Positions 18,114 to 26,329 of a stretch of 64,000 nucleotides of DNA are shown one piece after another. The position numbers and the translations under genes were made by a program. Source of the stretch: Mycolicibacterium baixiangningiae. Lineage in GTDB: Bacteria > Actinomycetota > Actinomycetes > Mycobacteriales > Mycobacteriaceae. The DNA lies in assembly GCF_016313185.1 (NCBI RefSeq), contig NZ_CP066218.1:3720001-3784000 (forward strand), read 5' to 3'. Below the pieces are notes generated by a model. It worked only from the letters and a program-made list of their open reading frames with translations. It did no database searches and was not told the origin of the DNA. Position 1 is the first letter of the stretch; every line of letters starts with the position of its first letter.

Positions 18114-18856
18114 GCGAATTTGTCGGGGACGGTGAACCCCCACGGCAGTTCGAGCCGGTGAGCGGCCAGCAGCGCGGTGTCGGCGAGCAGGTCGGCGATC
18201 GGCCCGTCGGCCACCACCACGCCGGCGTCGACGATGACCGCGCGCTCGCACAACTGCGCGGCGTAGGGCAGGTCGTGGGTGACGATGATGGTCGTGGCGT
18301 CGATGGCGAGCAGGGTCTCGGCCAGTTCGCGGCGGGCGACCGGGTCGAGATTGGCCGATGGTTCGTCGAGTACGAGGATCTCGGGGTCGCACGCCAGCAC
18401 CGTCGCCAGCGCGGCACGCCTGCGCTGCCCCGCCGAGAGGTGGGTGGGACTGCGCCCGGCCTCGTCGCTGAGGGACACGGTGGCCAGTGCGCGATCCACC
18501 CGCGCGGCCAGTTCCTCGCCGCGCACCCCGAAGTTGGCCGGCCCGAACGCCACGTCCTGGGCAACCGTCGGCATGAACAGCTGGTCGTCGGGGTCCTGGA
18601 ACACCAGGCCGACGCGCCTGCGGATGTCGGCGAGCGTCGCCCGGCGCACCGGTGTCCCGCCGATGTGCACACTGCCGGCCGTCGCTTCGAGCACCCCGTT
18701 GAGATGCAGCATTAGCGTCGTCTTGCCCGCCCCGTTCGGTCCGAGCACGGCGACTCGCTCGCCTGCGCCGATCGTCAGGTCCACGCCCGCGAGCGCTACA
18801 TGGCCGTCGGGGTAGACGTGCCGTAACTGCTCGATGCGCACGGCCGGTGCGGTCAC
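18110..18856 (-). CDS. cbiO: Cobalt/nickel ECF transporter ATP-binding protein
   Basis: 248-residue ABC ATPase energising the Co/Ni importer: Walker A LGPNGAGKTTL, Q-loop region VFQDPDDQLF, signature LSAGQRRRAALATVLA, Walker B EILVLDEPSANLD and switch His in IIVTHDLPY. The Q-loop phrase QDPDDQLF is typical of CbiO/EcfA. GTG at 18856 overlaps the cbiQ stop by four bases (GTGA). Last gene of cbiM–cbiN-like–cbiQ–cbiO; its stop codon touches the sigma-factor palindrome. Confidence 0.94.
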   Translation of the reverse strand: MTAPAVRIEQLRHVYPDGHVALAGVDLTIGAGERVAVLGPNGAGKTTLMLHLNGVLEATAGSVHIGGTPVRRATLADIRRRVGLVFQDPDDQLFMPTVAQDVAFGPANFGVRGEELAARVDRALATVSLSDEAGRSPTHLSAGQRRRAALATVLACDPEILVLDEPSANLDPVARRELAETLLAIDATTIIVTHDLPYAAQLCERAVIVDAGVVVADGPIADLLADTALLAAHRLELPWGFTVPDKFA

Positions 18857-19626
18857 GAGACCACCCACGCCACCACGGCCACGGCGGCCGCCCCGGCCGC
18901 CGGCGACAGGGCGACCGCCCACTGCGCCCTGCCGGCCGGTGGCGGCGCGCCGACCGCGGCCAGATCCGGTGTGCGGCCGTCGAAACCCCTCGACAGCATC
19001 GCGAGGTGGACCCGTTCCCCGCGCTCGTAGGACCGCAGGAACAGCGCGCCGACACCCTTGGCGACGGCACCGGCCTGGTGCAGTGCCCGCGGCGAATCCC
19101 CGCGCGAGATGCGGGCGATGCGCATGCGGTCGGCCTCGGCGGCCAGGAGGTCGATGTAGCGGATCATCAGCACGAGCACCGAGGTCATCACGGCCGGGAC
19201 GCGCAGTCGGCTCAGCGCGGCAGGCAGTTCGGCCGCCGGGGTGGTCGCGGCGACGGTCAGCGCGGCGGCGACACCGAGGGTGCCCTTGGCGACGATCCCC
19301 CAGGCGGCGTAGAGGCCGGTGATCGACAGGGAGACGCCCCCGACCTCGGTGCGCTCACCGCCCTCGGCGAACGGCAGCAGCACCGCGAGCACCACGAACG
19401 GCGCCTCGATCAGCATCCTCGGTAGCGCCCAGCGCGGCGGGATGCGCGCGGCCCACCACATCGCGGCGACGATCGCCCCGTAGGCGACGTAGGGCCACAC
19501 CAGTTCACGCGGGGTGGCCACGACGGACAGGACGAACGCCACCAGGCAGACGATCTTCGTCTCGGCCGGCATGCGGTGCACGACGGAGTCACCGTGGCGG
19601 TAGAGCGGATGCGCGCCCGCACCCAC
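18853..19626 (-). CDS. cbiQ: Cobalt/nickel ECF transporter transmembrane T component
   Basis: 257-residue integral membrane protein with about five to six hydrophobic segments and the T-component coupling motifs ARISRGDSPRA and AMLSRGFDGRTP (the ARG/SRG-type pair that grips the ATPase). Begins at GTG 19626, two bases after the cbiN-like stop. It couples ATP hydrolysis by CbiO to substrate movement through CbiM. Confidence 0.94.
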   Translation of the reverse strand: MGAGAHPLYRHGDSVVHRMPAETKIVCLVAFVLSVVATPRELVWPYVAYGAIVAAMWWAARIPPRWALPRMLIEAPFVVLAVLLPFAEGGERTEVGGVSLSITGLYAAWGIVAKGTLGVAAALTVAATTPAAELPAALSRLRVPAVMTSVLVLMIRYIDLLAAEADRMRIARISRGDSPRALHQAGAVAKGVGALFLRSYERGERVHLAMLSRGFDGRTPDLAAVGAPPPAGRAQWAVALSPAAGAAAVAVVAWVVS

Positions 19627-19628
19627 GG

Positions 19629-19970
19629 CTATCTCCTGCTGCGACGGCTACGGGCGATGAGCCAGAACAGCGCAGCCCCGAGGGCGGCGGTCACGATCAC
19701 GCCGACCACACCCGCGACGCCGTTGGTTCCGGACCGGCCGCCGACGGTGTAGTCGGCCAGCGGTGAGTCGGCCAGCGCGTGCTCCTCGGCGTGCTGGGCG
19801 ATGCAGTCCCCGGTCAGCGACTCACCGTCGACGGTCTCGACGACCTCACATCCGCGCAACGTGGCGGCGTCCAACCCGTCCGGGCTGGCGCTCGCGACAT
19901 ACGACAGACCGCCGGCGACGACGAGGGTGACCGCGGCGAAGGCGACCCAGAAGAGTCGGCGGCCGCTCAT
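19629..19970 (-). CDS. PDGLE-domain (CbiN-like) transporter subunit
   Basis: 113 residues with two transmembrane segments (about 5–27 and 85–106) flanking an extracytoplasmic loop. The sequence ASPDGLDAATL after TM1 is the PDGLE signature of the CbiN/NikN-like auxiliary subunits that help load metal onto CbiM/NikM. ATG at 19970 overlaps the cbiM stop (ATGA). The loop has Cys, His and Glu residues (CEVVETVDGE, QHAEEHALAD) that could touch metal; that is inference. Confidence 0.9.
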   Translation of the reverse strand: MSGRRLFWVAFAAVTLVVAGGLSYVASASPDGLDAATLRGCEVVETVDGESLTGDCIAQHAEEHALADSPLADYTVGGRSGTNGVAGVVGVIVTAALGAALFWLIARSRRSRR

Positions 19971-20644
19971 GCCGGCACCGTCTCGCGCGCGCGACGCAGC
20001 AGGTAGACCAGGTCGGGGCGGACCCGTGCGACGGCCACCACCGTGATGGCGGTGATGGCGCCCTCCCCCACCCCGATCAGGGCGTGCGTACCGCCCATGT
20101 AGGCGAGGACGGCGCCCAGCGATGCCGGCGCCGCGCCGCCCATCGCATACTCGAGCACGAAACCCATTGCCGCACAGACGGTGCCGACGAGCGCGGCGAC
20201 GAACGCGATCGCACCGATCACCGTCACCGTCACAGTGCCCCTGCGGCGGATGATCGCGAACAGCAACGCGGCGGTGCCGTACCCGGCGGCGACGCCGATC
20301 ACCGCCATGTTCGTGATGTTCGTGCCGAGTGCGGTGACACCGCCGTCGGCGAACAACAACGACTGCACCGTGAGCACCAGCGCAATGCACAGGGCACCGG
20401 TGTAGGGGCCGACGAGGATCGCCGCCAACGCTCCGCCGAGGAGATGGCCGCTGACCCCGGGCAGGATCGGGAAGTTGACCATCTGCACGGCGAACACGAA
20501 CGCCGCAACCAGCCCGGCCAGCGGAACCGCGCGTTCGTCGAGCTCGGCCCTCGCACGCAGAACGCAGAACCCAAGGGCCGCAACAGCAATGACACCGAAC
20601 AGCAGCGACGTGGGCGCGTTGACGATGCCGTCGCTCATATGCAT
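19967..20644 (-). CDS. cbiM: Cobalt/nickel ECF transporter substrate-binding (S) component
   Basis: 225-residue membrane protein with about six to seven TM segments. In CbiM/NikM the metal is bound by the N-terminal amine and His2, so the protein must begin Met-His: ATG at 20644 gives MHMSDGIVNAPTS, and upstream GTG 20665/TTG 20668 would bury this site. Other landmarks: FPILPGVSGHLLGGALAAILVGPYTG (His in TM region) and GTHALIGVGEGAITA. Co versus Ni cannot be told from sequence; the nearby cobalamin genes favour Co, the ArsR-type operator resembles nickel sensors. A palindromic operator lies 59–72 bases upstream. Confidence 0.93.
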   Translation of the reverse strand: MHMSDGIVNAPTSLLFGVIAVAALGFCVLRARAELDERAVPLAGLVAAFVFAVQMVNFPILPGVSGHLLGGALAAILVGPYTGALCIALVLTVQSLLFADGGVTALGTNITNMAVIGVAAGYGTAALLFAIIRRRGTVTVTVIGAIAFVAALVGTVCAAMGFVLEYAMGGAAPASLGAVLAYMGGTHALIGVGEGAITAITVVAVARVRPDLVYLLRRARETVPA

Positions 20645-20702
20645 GGCGACGTGGTCGAGGGTCACCAACCGAGCCTAGGACCGCACTTCACATCTGTCCA
20701 GA

Positions 20703-20716
20703 TGAACAGATGTTCA
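20703..20716 (-). promoter_or_regulatory. ArsR-type metal-sensor operator upstream of cbiM
   Basis: Perfect palindrome TGAACAGATGTTCA, the 6-2-6 form seen in operators of ArsR/SmtB nickel-cobalt sensors such as NmtR. A longer overlapping repeat, ACATCTGT-N8-ACAGATGT (20689–20712), surrounds it. It lies between the arsR-like stop (20724) and cbiM, so it most likely controls the importer operon. Confidence 0.65.
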
Positions 20717-20723
20717 GGAGTAC

Positions 20724-21053
20724 TCAGCCGTGCCTGGCGCCGATCCAGTGCAGGAGGTCGTGGACGATGTCGTCGTCGAGGCGGTAGCTGACCGCCCGGC
20801 CCAGGCGGGTCGAACTCACCCAACCCTGCTGGCGCAACACTCGTAGCGCCTGCGACACCGCGTTCTCCGAACGGCCGAGGGCGGCGGCCAGATCGCTGAC
20901 GCAGATGCCGGGCGCACGGTGCAGGCAGAGCAGGATCTCCAGCCGATGCGGGTCGGACAGCAGGTCGAAACGCTGCGTCCAGCCACCGGTGTCGACGTCG
21001 GCCAGCGCCGAGGTCGCCCGCTCGACCTGCTTGTGATCACCGGGTCGCTCCAC
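20724..21053 (-). CDS. ArsR/SmtB family metal-responsive repressor
   Basis: 109-residue winged-helix regulator: WTQRFDLLSDPHRLEILLCLH, then CVSDLAAALGRSENAVSQALRVLRQQGWVSSTRLGRAVSYRL (recognition helix and wing), and a C-terminal helix VHDLLHWIGARHG whose Asp and two His residues could form the alpha-5 metal site of Ni/Co sensors. GTG at 21053 is preferred over TTG 21062: a TAAGTT -10 hexamer ends seven bases before it, suggesting a leaderless mRNA. Likely represses cbiMNQO through the palindrome immediately downstream, closing a metal-homeostasis loop. Confidence 0.88.
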   Translation of the reverse strand: MERPGDHKQVERATSALADVDTGGWTQRFDLLSDPHRLEILLCLHRAPGICVSDLAAALGRSENAVSQALRVLRQQGWVSSTRLGRAVSYRLDDDIVHDLLHWIGARHG

Positions 21054-21107
21054 TGCTGTCAACTTAATCCACCACGTCGTCCGCCGGTGCCCTCGCGGGA
21101 CCTGGCG

Positions 21108-21857
21108 TCAGTCCAGGAAGCCGTGCAGCAGCGCGGCCGACCCGGCGACATGGGCCCGCATCGCCGACTCCGCCGCATCGGCGTCCCCGGCCAGGATGGC
21201 GATGACGATGTGGTGGTGCTGCTCGTCGGAGTGGGCGATGTTGGTCTTCAACAGCGGGATCTGGTCGAGCATGGCGTTGAGTCGCATCCGGTTCTCGGCA
21301 ACCAGCGGGACCAGCGACGCTGACCCCGCCACCTCGGCGATGGCCAGGTGCAACCGGGAGTCGAGCCTGCGGTAGTCGTCGGGCGCGGCGCCGCGGACGT
21401 CGGACAGCCGGGTCCACAACTCCTCGCGCTGCGCCGCGGTCAGCGTGCGGCCGGCCGCCATCCGGGCGGCGCCGACCTCGAGGATCTCGCGCAACCGCAA
21501 CGCATCGTCGATCTCGTCGCCGGACAGCCCACGGTCCTCGCGCGGGTGCCGGGGCAGTTCGTCGGCGAGGAAGGTGCCGCCGTAGCGACCGCGGCGCGAC
21601 ACCAGGTATCCGGCGTCTGCCAGGGATTTGATGGCCTCCCGCACCGTGTCGCGGCTGACCCCGAGACGTGCGGCCAGTTCGCGCTCCGGCGGCAGCGACT
21701 CACCCGGGCCGAGCATGCCCAGCCGGATCGTCTCCAACAACCGGCCGACGGTGTCCTCGAACGCGTTGCCGAGCCGCACCGGGCGCAGCAGGACCTCAGC
21801 CGCCGGCTCCGCGGCGGGGCGTTCGCCGGCGGGCTGAGGTTCCGGTGCGGGGACCAT
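21108..21857 (-). CDS. GntR family (FadR subfamily) transcriptional regulator
   Basis: 249 residues: N-terminal winged helix (about 30–95) with ESLPPERELAARLGVSRDTVREAIKSLADAGYLVSRRGRYGG, and a C-terminal all-helical FCD ligand domain (about 115–245) with metal-type residues DSRLHLAIAEVAGS and DEQHHHIVIAILAGDADAAES. It is the last gene of the SDR–ALDH–amidotransferase–glnA4 run, separated from the SDR by 11 bases, and is the obvious candidate regulator of that cluster, probably sensing an amine or its acid product. Confidence 0.93.
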   Translation of the reverse strand: MVPAPEPQPAGERPAAEPAAEVLLRPVRLGNAFEDTVGRLLETIRLGMLGPGESLPPERELAARLGVSRDTVREAIKSLADAGYLVSRRGRYGGTFLADELPRHPREDRGLSGDEIDDALRLREILEVGAARMAAGRTLTAAQREELWTRLSDVRGAAPDDYRRLDSRLHLAIAEVAGSASLVPLVAENRMRLNAMLDQIPLLKTNIAHSDEQHHHIVIAILAGDADAAESAMRAHVAGSAALLHGFLD

Positions 21858-21868
21858 GACCGTGACGG

Positions 21869-22651
21869 CTACAGCGGTGTCACGTACGCCGAGCTGATGC
21901 CGCCGTCGACGAGGAACGACGACCCGGTGATGAACGACGAGTCGTCACTGGCCAGGAACGCGACCGCCGCTGCGAGTTCATCCGGTTCGGCGAAGCGCCC
22001 GAGCGGGATGTGCACGAGCCGGCGAGCGGCCCGCTCCGGATCCTTGGCGAACAGCTCCTGCAGCAGCGGGGTGTTCACCGGTCCGGGGCACAGCGCGTTG
22101 ACCCGGATGCCCTGGCGGGCGTACTGCACGCCGAGTTCGCGGGACATTGCCAGCACGCCGCCTTTGGAGGCGGTGTAGGAGATCTGCGAGGTGGCCGAAC
22201 CCATGACCGCGACGAACGACGCGGTGTTGATGATCGACCCCTTCTGCTGGGGCACCATGTGGCGCAACGCGGCCTTGCAACAGAAGAACACCGACTTGAG
22301 GTTGATGTCCTGCACCCGCTGCCAGGCGTCGATGCCGGTGTTCTCGATGAGGTCGTCCTCGGGCGGGCTGATGCCGGCGTTGTTGAACGCGACGTCCACC
22401 GAACCGTAGGTTTCGGCGGCGGTGTCGAACAGGGTGTCGACGGCCGCCTGATCCGAGACGTCGACGGGGACGAAGATCCCGTTGAGGTCGTCGGCGACGG
22501 ATTTGCCGGTGGCCGGGTCGATGTCACCGATGACGATCCTGGCGCCCTCGGCCTTCATCCGCTTGGCCGTGGCCAGGCCGATGCCGCTGGCACCGCCCGT
22601 GATCACGGCGACCTTGCCGGCCATCCGCTGGGTCAGGTCCACCTGGGTCAT
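21869..22651 (-). CDS. Short-chain dehydrogenase/reductase (Rv2857c-like)
   Basis: 260-residue classical SDR: NAD site VAVITGGASGIGLATAKRM (TGxxxGxG), NNAG at FNNAGISPPED, catalytic Ser in INTASFVAVMGS, YxxxK in SYTASKGG, and PGPVNTPL. The acidic GDID after strand 2 favours NAD over NADP. ATG at 22651 overlaps the ALDH stop (ATGA). In this cluster it may oxidise a hydroxy or amino-alcohol intermediate; the substrate is not evident. Confidence 0.92.
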   Translation of the reverse strand: MTQVDLTQRMAGKVAVITGGASGIGLATAKRMKAEGARIVIGDIDPATGKSVADDLNGIFVPVDVSDQAAVDTLFDTAAETYGSVDVAFNNAGISPPEDDLIENTGIDAWQRVQDINLKSVFFCCKAALRHMVPQQKGSIINTASFVAVMGSATSQISYTASKGGVLAMSRELGVQYARQGIRVNALCPGPVNTPLLQELFAKDPERAARRLVHIPLGRFAEPDELAAAVAFLASDDSSFITGSSFLVDGGISSAYVTPL

Positions 22652-24027
22652 GCATTCTCTCCGATCGCATCTGTGACTGCTATGAACACGTTCTTGGTTT
22701 CGGTGAAGGACAGCGGGGCGTCGGGTCCGAGTTCGCGGCCCAGTCCCGACTGCTTGAAGCCCCCGAAGGGTGTGGTGTACCGGACAGAGGAATGCGAATT
22801 CACCGACAGGTTCCCGGCTTCCAATGCCCGCGAGACGCGCAGCGCGCGCGACACGTTGTCGGTCCAGATGGAACCGGACAGTCCGTACGGGGTGTCGTTG
22901 GCGAAGGCGATCGCGTCCGCCTCGTCGTCGAACGGCAGCACCGTCACCACCGGTCCGAAGATCTCCTCGGCGACGGCGCGGTCGGTGCGCTGCGGGGTGA
23001 GCACCGTCGGTGCGAACCAGTACCCGCGACCCGCGGGCGCCTCGCCACGGAAGGCGACCGGTGCGTCGTCGGGTACGTAGGACGCGACGGACTCCCAGTG
23101 TTTCTTGCTGACCAGCGGGCCCATCTCGGTGTCGCGCGATGTCGGGTCGCCGACCACCACACCCTTGACGGCCGGTTCGAGCAGTTCCATGAACCGGTCG
23201 TAGACGTTGCGCTGCACGAGGATCCGGCTGCGCGCGCAGCAATCCTGCCCGGCGTTGTCGAACACCCCGTAGGGCGCGGTGGCGGCGGCCTTCTCCAGAT
23301 CGCAGTCGTCGAAGACGATGTTGGCGCTCTTGCCGCCCAACTCCAGCGTGACCCGCTTGACCTGTGCGGCAGCCCCGGCCATCACCCGGGTGCCCACTTC
23401 GGTCGACCCGGTGAACACGATCTTGCGGACATCGGGATGGGTGACGAACCGCTCGCCGACCACCGGCCCTTCACCGGGCAGCACGCAGAACAGACCCTCG
23501 GGCAGACCCGCCTCGACCGCGAGCTCGCCGAGCCGGATCGATGTCAACGGCGTCCACTCCGCGGGTTTGAGGACCACCGCGTTCCCCGCGGCGAGCGCCG
23601 GCGCGAAACCCCACGCCGCGATCGTCATCGGGAAGTTCCACGGAGTGATCACACCCACCACACCGAGCGGCTCGTTGAACGTCACGTCCAGCCCGCCGGC
23701 CACGGGAATCTGTTTGCCGCACAGCCGTTCCGGGGAAGCCGCGTAGTACTGCAACACGTCGCGGACGTGCCCGGCCTCCCATTCGGCGCTGCCGATCGGA
23801 TGACCGGAGTTGGCGACCTCCAGGGCGGCCAACTCGTCGATGTGCGCGTCGACCACGGCCGCGAAGGAGCGCAGCGCCGCCGCACGTTCGGCCGGCGCCA
23901 ACCGCGCCCACGTCCGCTGCGCCGACTTCGCCCGCGCCACCGCATCGTCGACGCCCTCGACGTCGACGAGTTCGATCGACCGCAGCACCTCCTCGGTCGC
24001 CGGGTTGATCACCTCACAGGAGGTCAC
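22648..24027 (-). CDS. aldC: NAD(P)-dependent aldehyde dehydrogenase (AldC, Rv2858c-like)
   Basis: 459-residue ALDH superfamily member: ITPWNFPM substrate/cofactor segment, VFTGSTEVG, catalytic Glu in LELGGKSANIVF, catalytic Cys in NAGQDCCARSRI, and EEIFGPVVTVLPF. In Puu-type pathways this class oxidises gamma-glutamylaminoaldehydes to gamma-glutamyl acids, which suits its place between an amidotransferase and an SDR. GTG at 24027 overlaps the upstream stop (GTGA); the longer frame to 24117 is basic non-homologous sequence. Confidence 0.92.
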   Translation of the reverse strand: MTSCEVINPATEEVLRSIELVDVEGVDDAVARAKSAQRTWARLAPAERAAALRSFAAVVDAHIDELAALEVANSGHPIGSAEWEAGHVRDVLQYYAASPERLCGKQIPVAGGLDVTFNEPLGVVGVITPWNFPMTIAAWGFAPALAAGNAVVLKPAEWTPLTSIRLGELAVEAGLPEGLFCVLPGEGPVVGERFVTHPDVRKIVFTGSTEVGTRVMAGAAAQVKRVTLELGGKSANIVFDDCDLEKAAATAPYGVFDNAGQDCCARSRILVQRNVYDRFMELLEPAVKGVVVGDPTSRDTEMGPLVSKKHWESVASYVPDDAPVAFRGEAPAGRGYWFAPTVLTPQRTDRAVAEEIFGPVVTVLPFDDEADAIAFANDTPYGLSGSIWTDNVSRALRVSRALEAGNLSVNSHSSVRYTTPFGGFKQSGLGRELGPDAPLSFTETKNVFIAVTDAIGENA

Positions 24028-24791
24028 GTTCGTACCCTTTCCATCGCATAGTGATTCGCGGCCGCCACGGCCGCGGCGAACAACCGCAGATCGTCGAGTC
24101 GTTCTTCGGGATGCCATTGCACTGCCACGACCCAGTGGCCCGGATGGCTCCGACGGTCCAGTTCGACCGCCTCGATCACCCCGTCGTCGTCGCGGGCGCT
24201 GACGATCAGGCCGTCACCGACGCGGTCGATCGCCTGGTGGTGGTAGCACTGGGCGTCCGAGGACTCCCCGATCAGCTCCGCCAGCCGGGTGCCGGGTTCG
24301 GTCCACACCGCCGACGTGCCGAACTCCGCGGCACCCTTCTGGTGGTGGGTGTGGCCGATCACGTCGGGCAGATGCTGGATCAGTGTGCCGCCCAGCGCGA
24401 CGTTGAGCACCTGTGCCCCGCGGCAGATCCCCAGGACCGGGACACTGCGCCGCAGCGCCTCGTCGAGCAGCGCGAACTCCCACGCGTCGCGGGTCCGGTC
24501 GGGCTCGTCGGTGGTGGGGTGCGGATCCTGGCCGTAACGGGCCGGGTCGACATCCTTGCCGCCGGTGATGATCAATCCGTCGAGGCCGTCGAGTACCCGC
24601 GCCGCCGCACCGGAGTCCACCGGTTGTGGCGGCAACAGCACGACGACGCCGCCGGCGAGGTTCACCCCCTGGAAGTAGATCGCGGGCAGGAAGCTGGCGT
24701 TCACGTCCCACACGCCGGTCTGCGCCTGTTGCAGATAGGTGGTCATGCCCAGCACGGGGCGCCGGGATAGATCAGAGCCGCTCAAAGCCAC
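24024..24791 (-). CDS. Class I glutamine amidotransferase / gamma-glutamyl hydrolase (PuuD-like, Rv2859c-like)
   Basis: 255-residue peptidase C26 family protein: DGLIITGGKDVDPARYG, nucleophile elbow VLGICRGAQVLNVALGG with catalytic Cys, and the His-Glu pair in AVQWHPEERLDD. PuuD cleaves gamma-glutamyl-GABA; here it would release the acid from its gamma-glutamyl conjugate. Its GTG start lies 20 bases inside the glnA4 end, so expression is coupled to it. Confidence 0.91.
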   Translation of the reverse strand: MALSGSDLSRRPVLGMTTYLQQAQTGVWDVNASFLPAIYFQGVNLAGGVVVLLPPQPVDSGAAARVLDGLDGLIITGGKDVDPARYGQDPHPTTDEPDRTRDAWEFALLDEALRRSVPVLGICRGAQVLNVALGGTLIQHLPDVIGHTHHQKGAAEFGTSAVWTEPGTRLAELIGESSDAQCYHHQAIDRVGDGLIVSARDDDGVIEAVELDRRSHPGHWVVAVQWHPEERLDDLRLFAAAVAAANHYAMERVRT

Positions 24792-26139
24792 GCACCCGTT
24801 CCCAGTCGGTCACCGCGGCGTTGTAGGCCTTGAGTTCCACGCGCGCATAGTTGAGGTAGTGCTCGACGACGTCGTCGCCGAAGGCCGCACGGGCCACCTC
24901 GGAGCGCTCGAACAACTCGGCCGCCTCGCCCAGCGTGGTCGGCAGCCGTTCGGCGCCACTGGTGTAGGCGTTGCCTGACACCGGTTCCGGCAGTTCGAGT
25001 TCGTTCTCGATGCCGTAGAGGCCGCCGGCAATCAACGCCGACACCGCGAGGTACTGGTTGACGTCTCCGCCAGGCGCGCGGTTCTCCAGGCGCATCCCGG
25101 CGCCGTGGCCGACGACGCGCAACGAGCACGTCCGGTTGTCGAACCCCCACGCGACCGCGGTGGGCGCGAAGCTCCCTTCGGCGAACCGCTTGTAGGAGTT
25201 GATGTTCGGCGCGTAGCACAGGGACAGCTCACGCATGGTGGCGAGCTGGCCGGCGATGAAGCTGCGGAACAGCGGCGACATCCCGTCCTCGGCGCTGTCG
25301 TCGGCGAACACCGCACTGCCGTCCTCACCGCGCAGCGAGATGTGGATGTGGCAGCTGTTGCCTTCCCGCTCATCGAATTTCGCCATGAACGTGAGGCTCT
25401 TGCCGTGCTGGTCGGCGATTTCTTTGGCGCCGTTCTTGTAAATGGTGTGGTTGTCGCAGGTGATCCGCGCGTGGTCGTAGCGGAACCCGATCTCCTGCTG
25501 GCCGAAGTTGCACTCCCCCTTGACGCCTTCGCAGTACATGCCGGCACCGTCCATACCGAGCCGGATGTCGCGTAGCAGTGGTTCCATGCGCGTCGAGGCC
25601 AACATCGCGTAGTCGATGTTGTAGTCCGTGGCGGGCGTGAGGCCCTTGTACCCCGCGGCCCATGCCGAGCGGAAGGAATCGTCGAACACGATGAACTCGA
25701 GTTCGGTGGCGGCGTAGGGCACCAGGCCCTTCTCCGCCAGCCGCTCGATCTGGCGGTTGAGGATGCTGCGCGGTGCCTGGGTGACCGGCCGGCCGTCGGT
25801 CCACGACAGGTCGGCCATCACCAGCGCGGTGGCCGGCAGCCACGGAATCACCCGCAGGGTGTCGAAATCGGGCGTCATCACCATGTCGCCGTAGCCGGTC
25901 TCCCAGCTGGACATGGTGTAGCCGTCGACGGTGTTGTTCTCCACGTCGACGGCCAGCAGGTAGTTGCAGCACTCCGCCCCGTGGGCGGCGATGTCCTCGA
26001 CGAACAACCGGGCGGACACCCGCTTCCCGGTGAGCCTGCCCTGCATATCGGTGAACGCGACGATGACCGTGTCGATCTCGCGTTCGGACACCATGCGTTC
26101 GAGGTCGGCCTGCGCCAACATGCCGGTTACGGCCCCCAT
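24772..26139 (-). CDS. glnA4: Glutamine synthetase-like gamma-glutamylation enzyme GlnA4
   Basis: 455-residue type I GS-fold protein: EFIVFD metal-site segment, NFGQQEIGFRYDHA, HIHISL and RVVGHGAGMRLENRAPGGDVNQYLA. It lacks the adenylylation loop of GlnA1. In Streptomyces, GlnA4 joins glutamate to ethanolamine and related GlnA3 to polyamines, so an amine gamma-glutamylation role is likely, not ammonia assimilation. ATG at 26139 is preceded by GGAAAGG. An 8-8-8 palindrome lies at 26158–26181 just upstream. First gene of a five-gene run ending in the GntR regulator. Confidence 0.92.
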   Translation of the reverse strand: MGAVTGMLAQADLERMVSEREIDTVIVAFTDMQGRLTGKRVSARLFVEDIAAHGAECCNYLLAVDVENNTVDGYTMSSWETGYGDMVMTPDFDTLRVIPWLPATALVMADLSWTDGRPVTQAPRSILNRQIERLAEKGLVPYAATELEFIVFDDSFRSAWAAGYKGLTPATDYNIDYAMLASTRMEPLLRDIRLGMDGAGMYCEGVKGECNFGQQEIGFRYDHARITCDNHTIYKNGAKEIADQHGKSLTFMAKFDEREGNSCHIHISLRGEDGSAVFADDSAEDGMSPLFRSFIAGQLATMRELSLCYAPNINSYKRFAEGSFAPTAVAWGFDNRTCSLRVVGHGAGMRLENRAPGGDVNQYLAVSALIAGGLYGIENELELPEPVSGNAYTSGAERLPTTLGEAAELFERSEVARAAFGDDVVEHYLNYARVELKAYNAAVTDWERVRGFERL

Positions 26140-26157
26140 GCGTGCACCTTTCCGACG

Positions 26158-26181
26158 GGCTTCACTTCTGAACGTGAAGCC
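26158..26181. promoter_or_regulatory. Palindrome upstream of glnA4
   Basis: Perfect 8-bp arms GGCTTCAC / GTGAAGCC separated by eight bases, 18 bases before the glnA4 ATG. Length and position fit an operator for a dimeric regulator such as the GntR protein encoded at the end of the run. Confidence 0.5.
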
Positions 26182-26240
26182 GACCATTACCCAGCGTTCT
26201 GCCGGATGTTCACCAAGAGATTTACACGATCGCTATTTTG

Positions 26241-26264
26241 CAAAGGTAGGACACCAGACCTTTG
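26241..26264. promoter_or_regulatory. Second palindrome, on the permease side of the divergent region
   Basis: Perfect 7-bp arms CAAAGGT / ACCTTTG separated by ten bases, upstream of the APC permease and close to a TATGCT hexamer (26271–26276) that could be its -10. Its arm sequence differs from the glnA4 palindrome, so either a different protein binds or one of the two is fortuitous. Confidence 0.4.
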
Positions 26265-26329
26265 GGATCTTATGCTGCCTACTGCGGCGGATGCAGACCG
26301 CCCTACTCGAGGTTCGAAGGAGGACCAGA

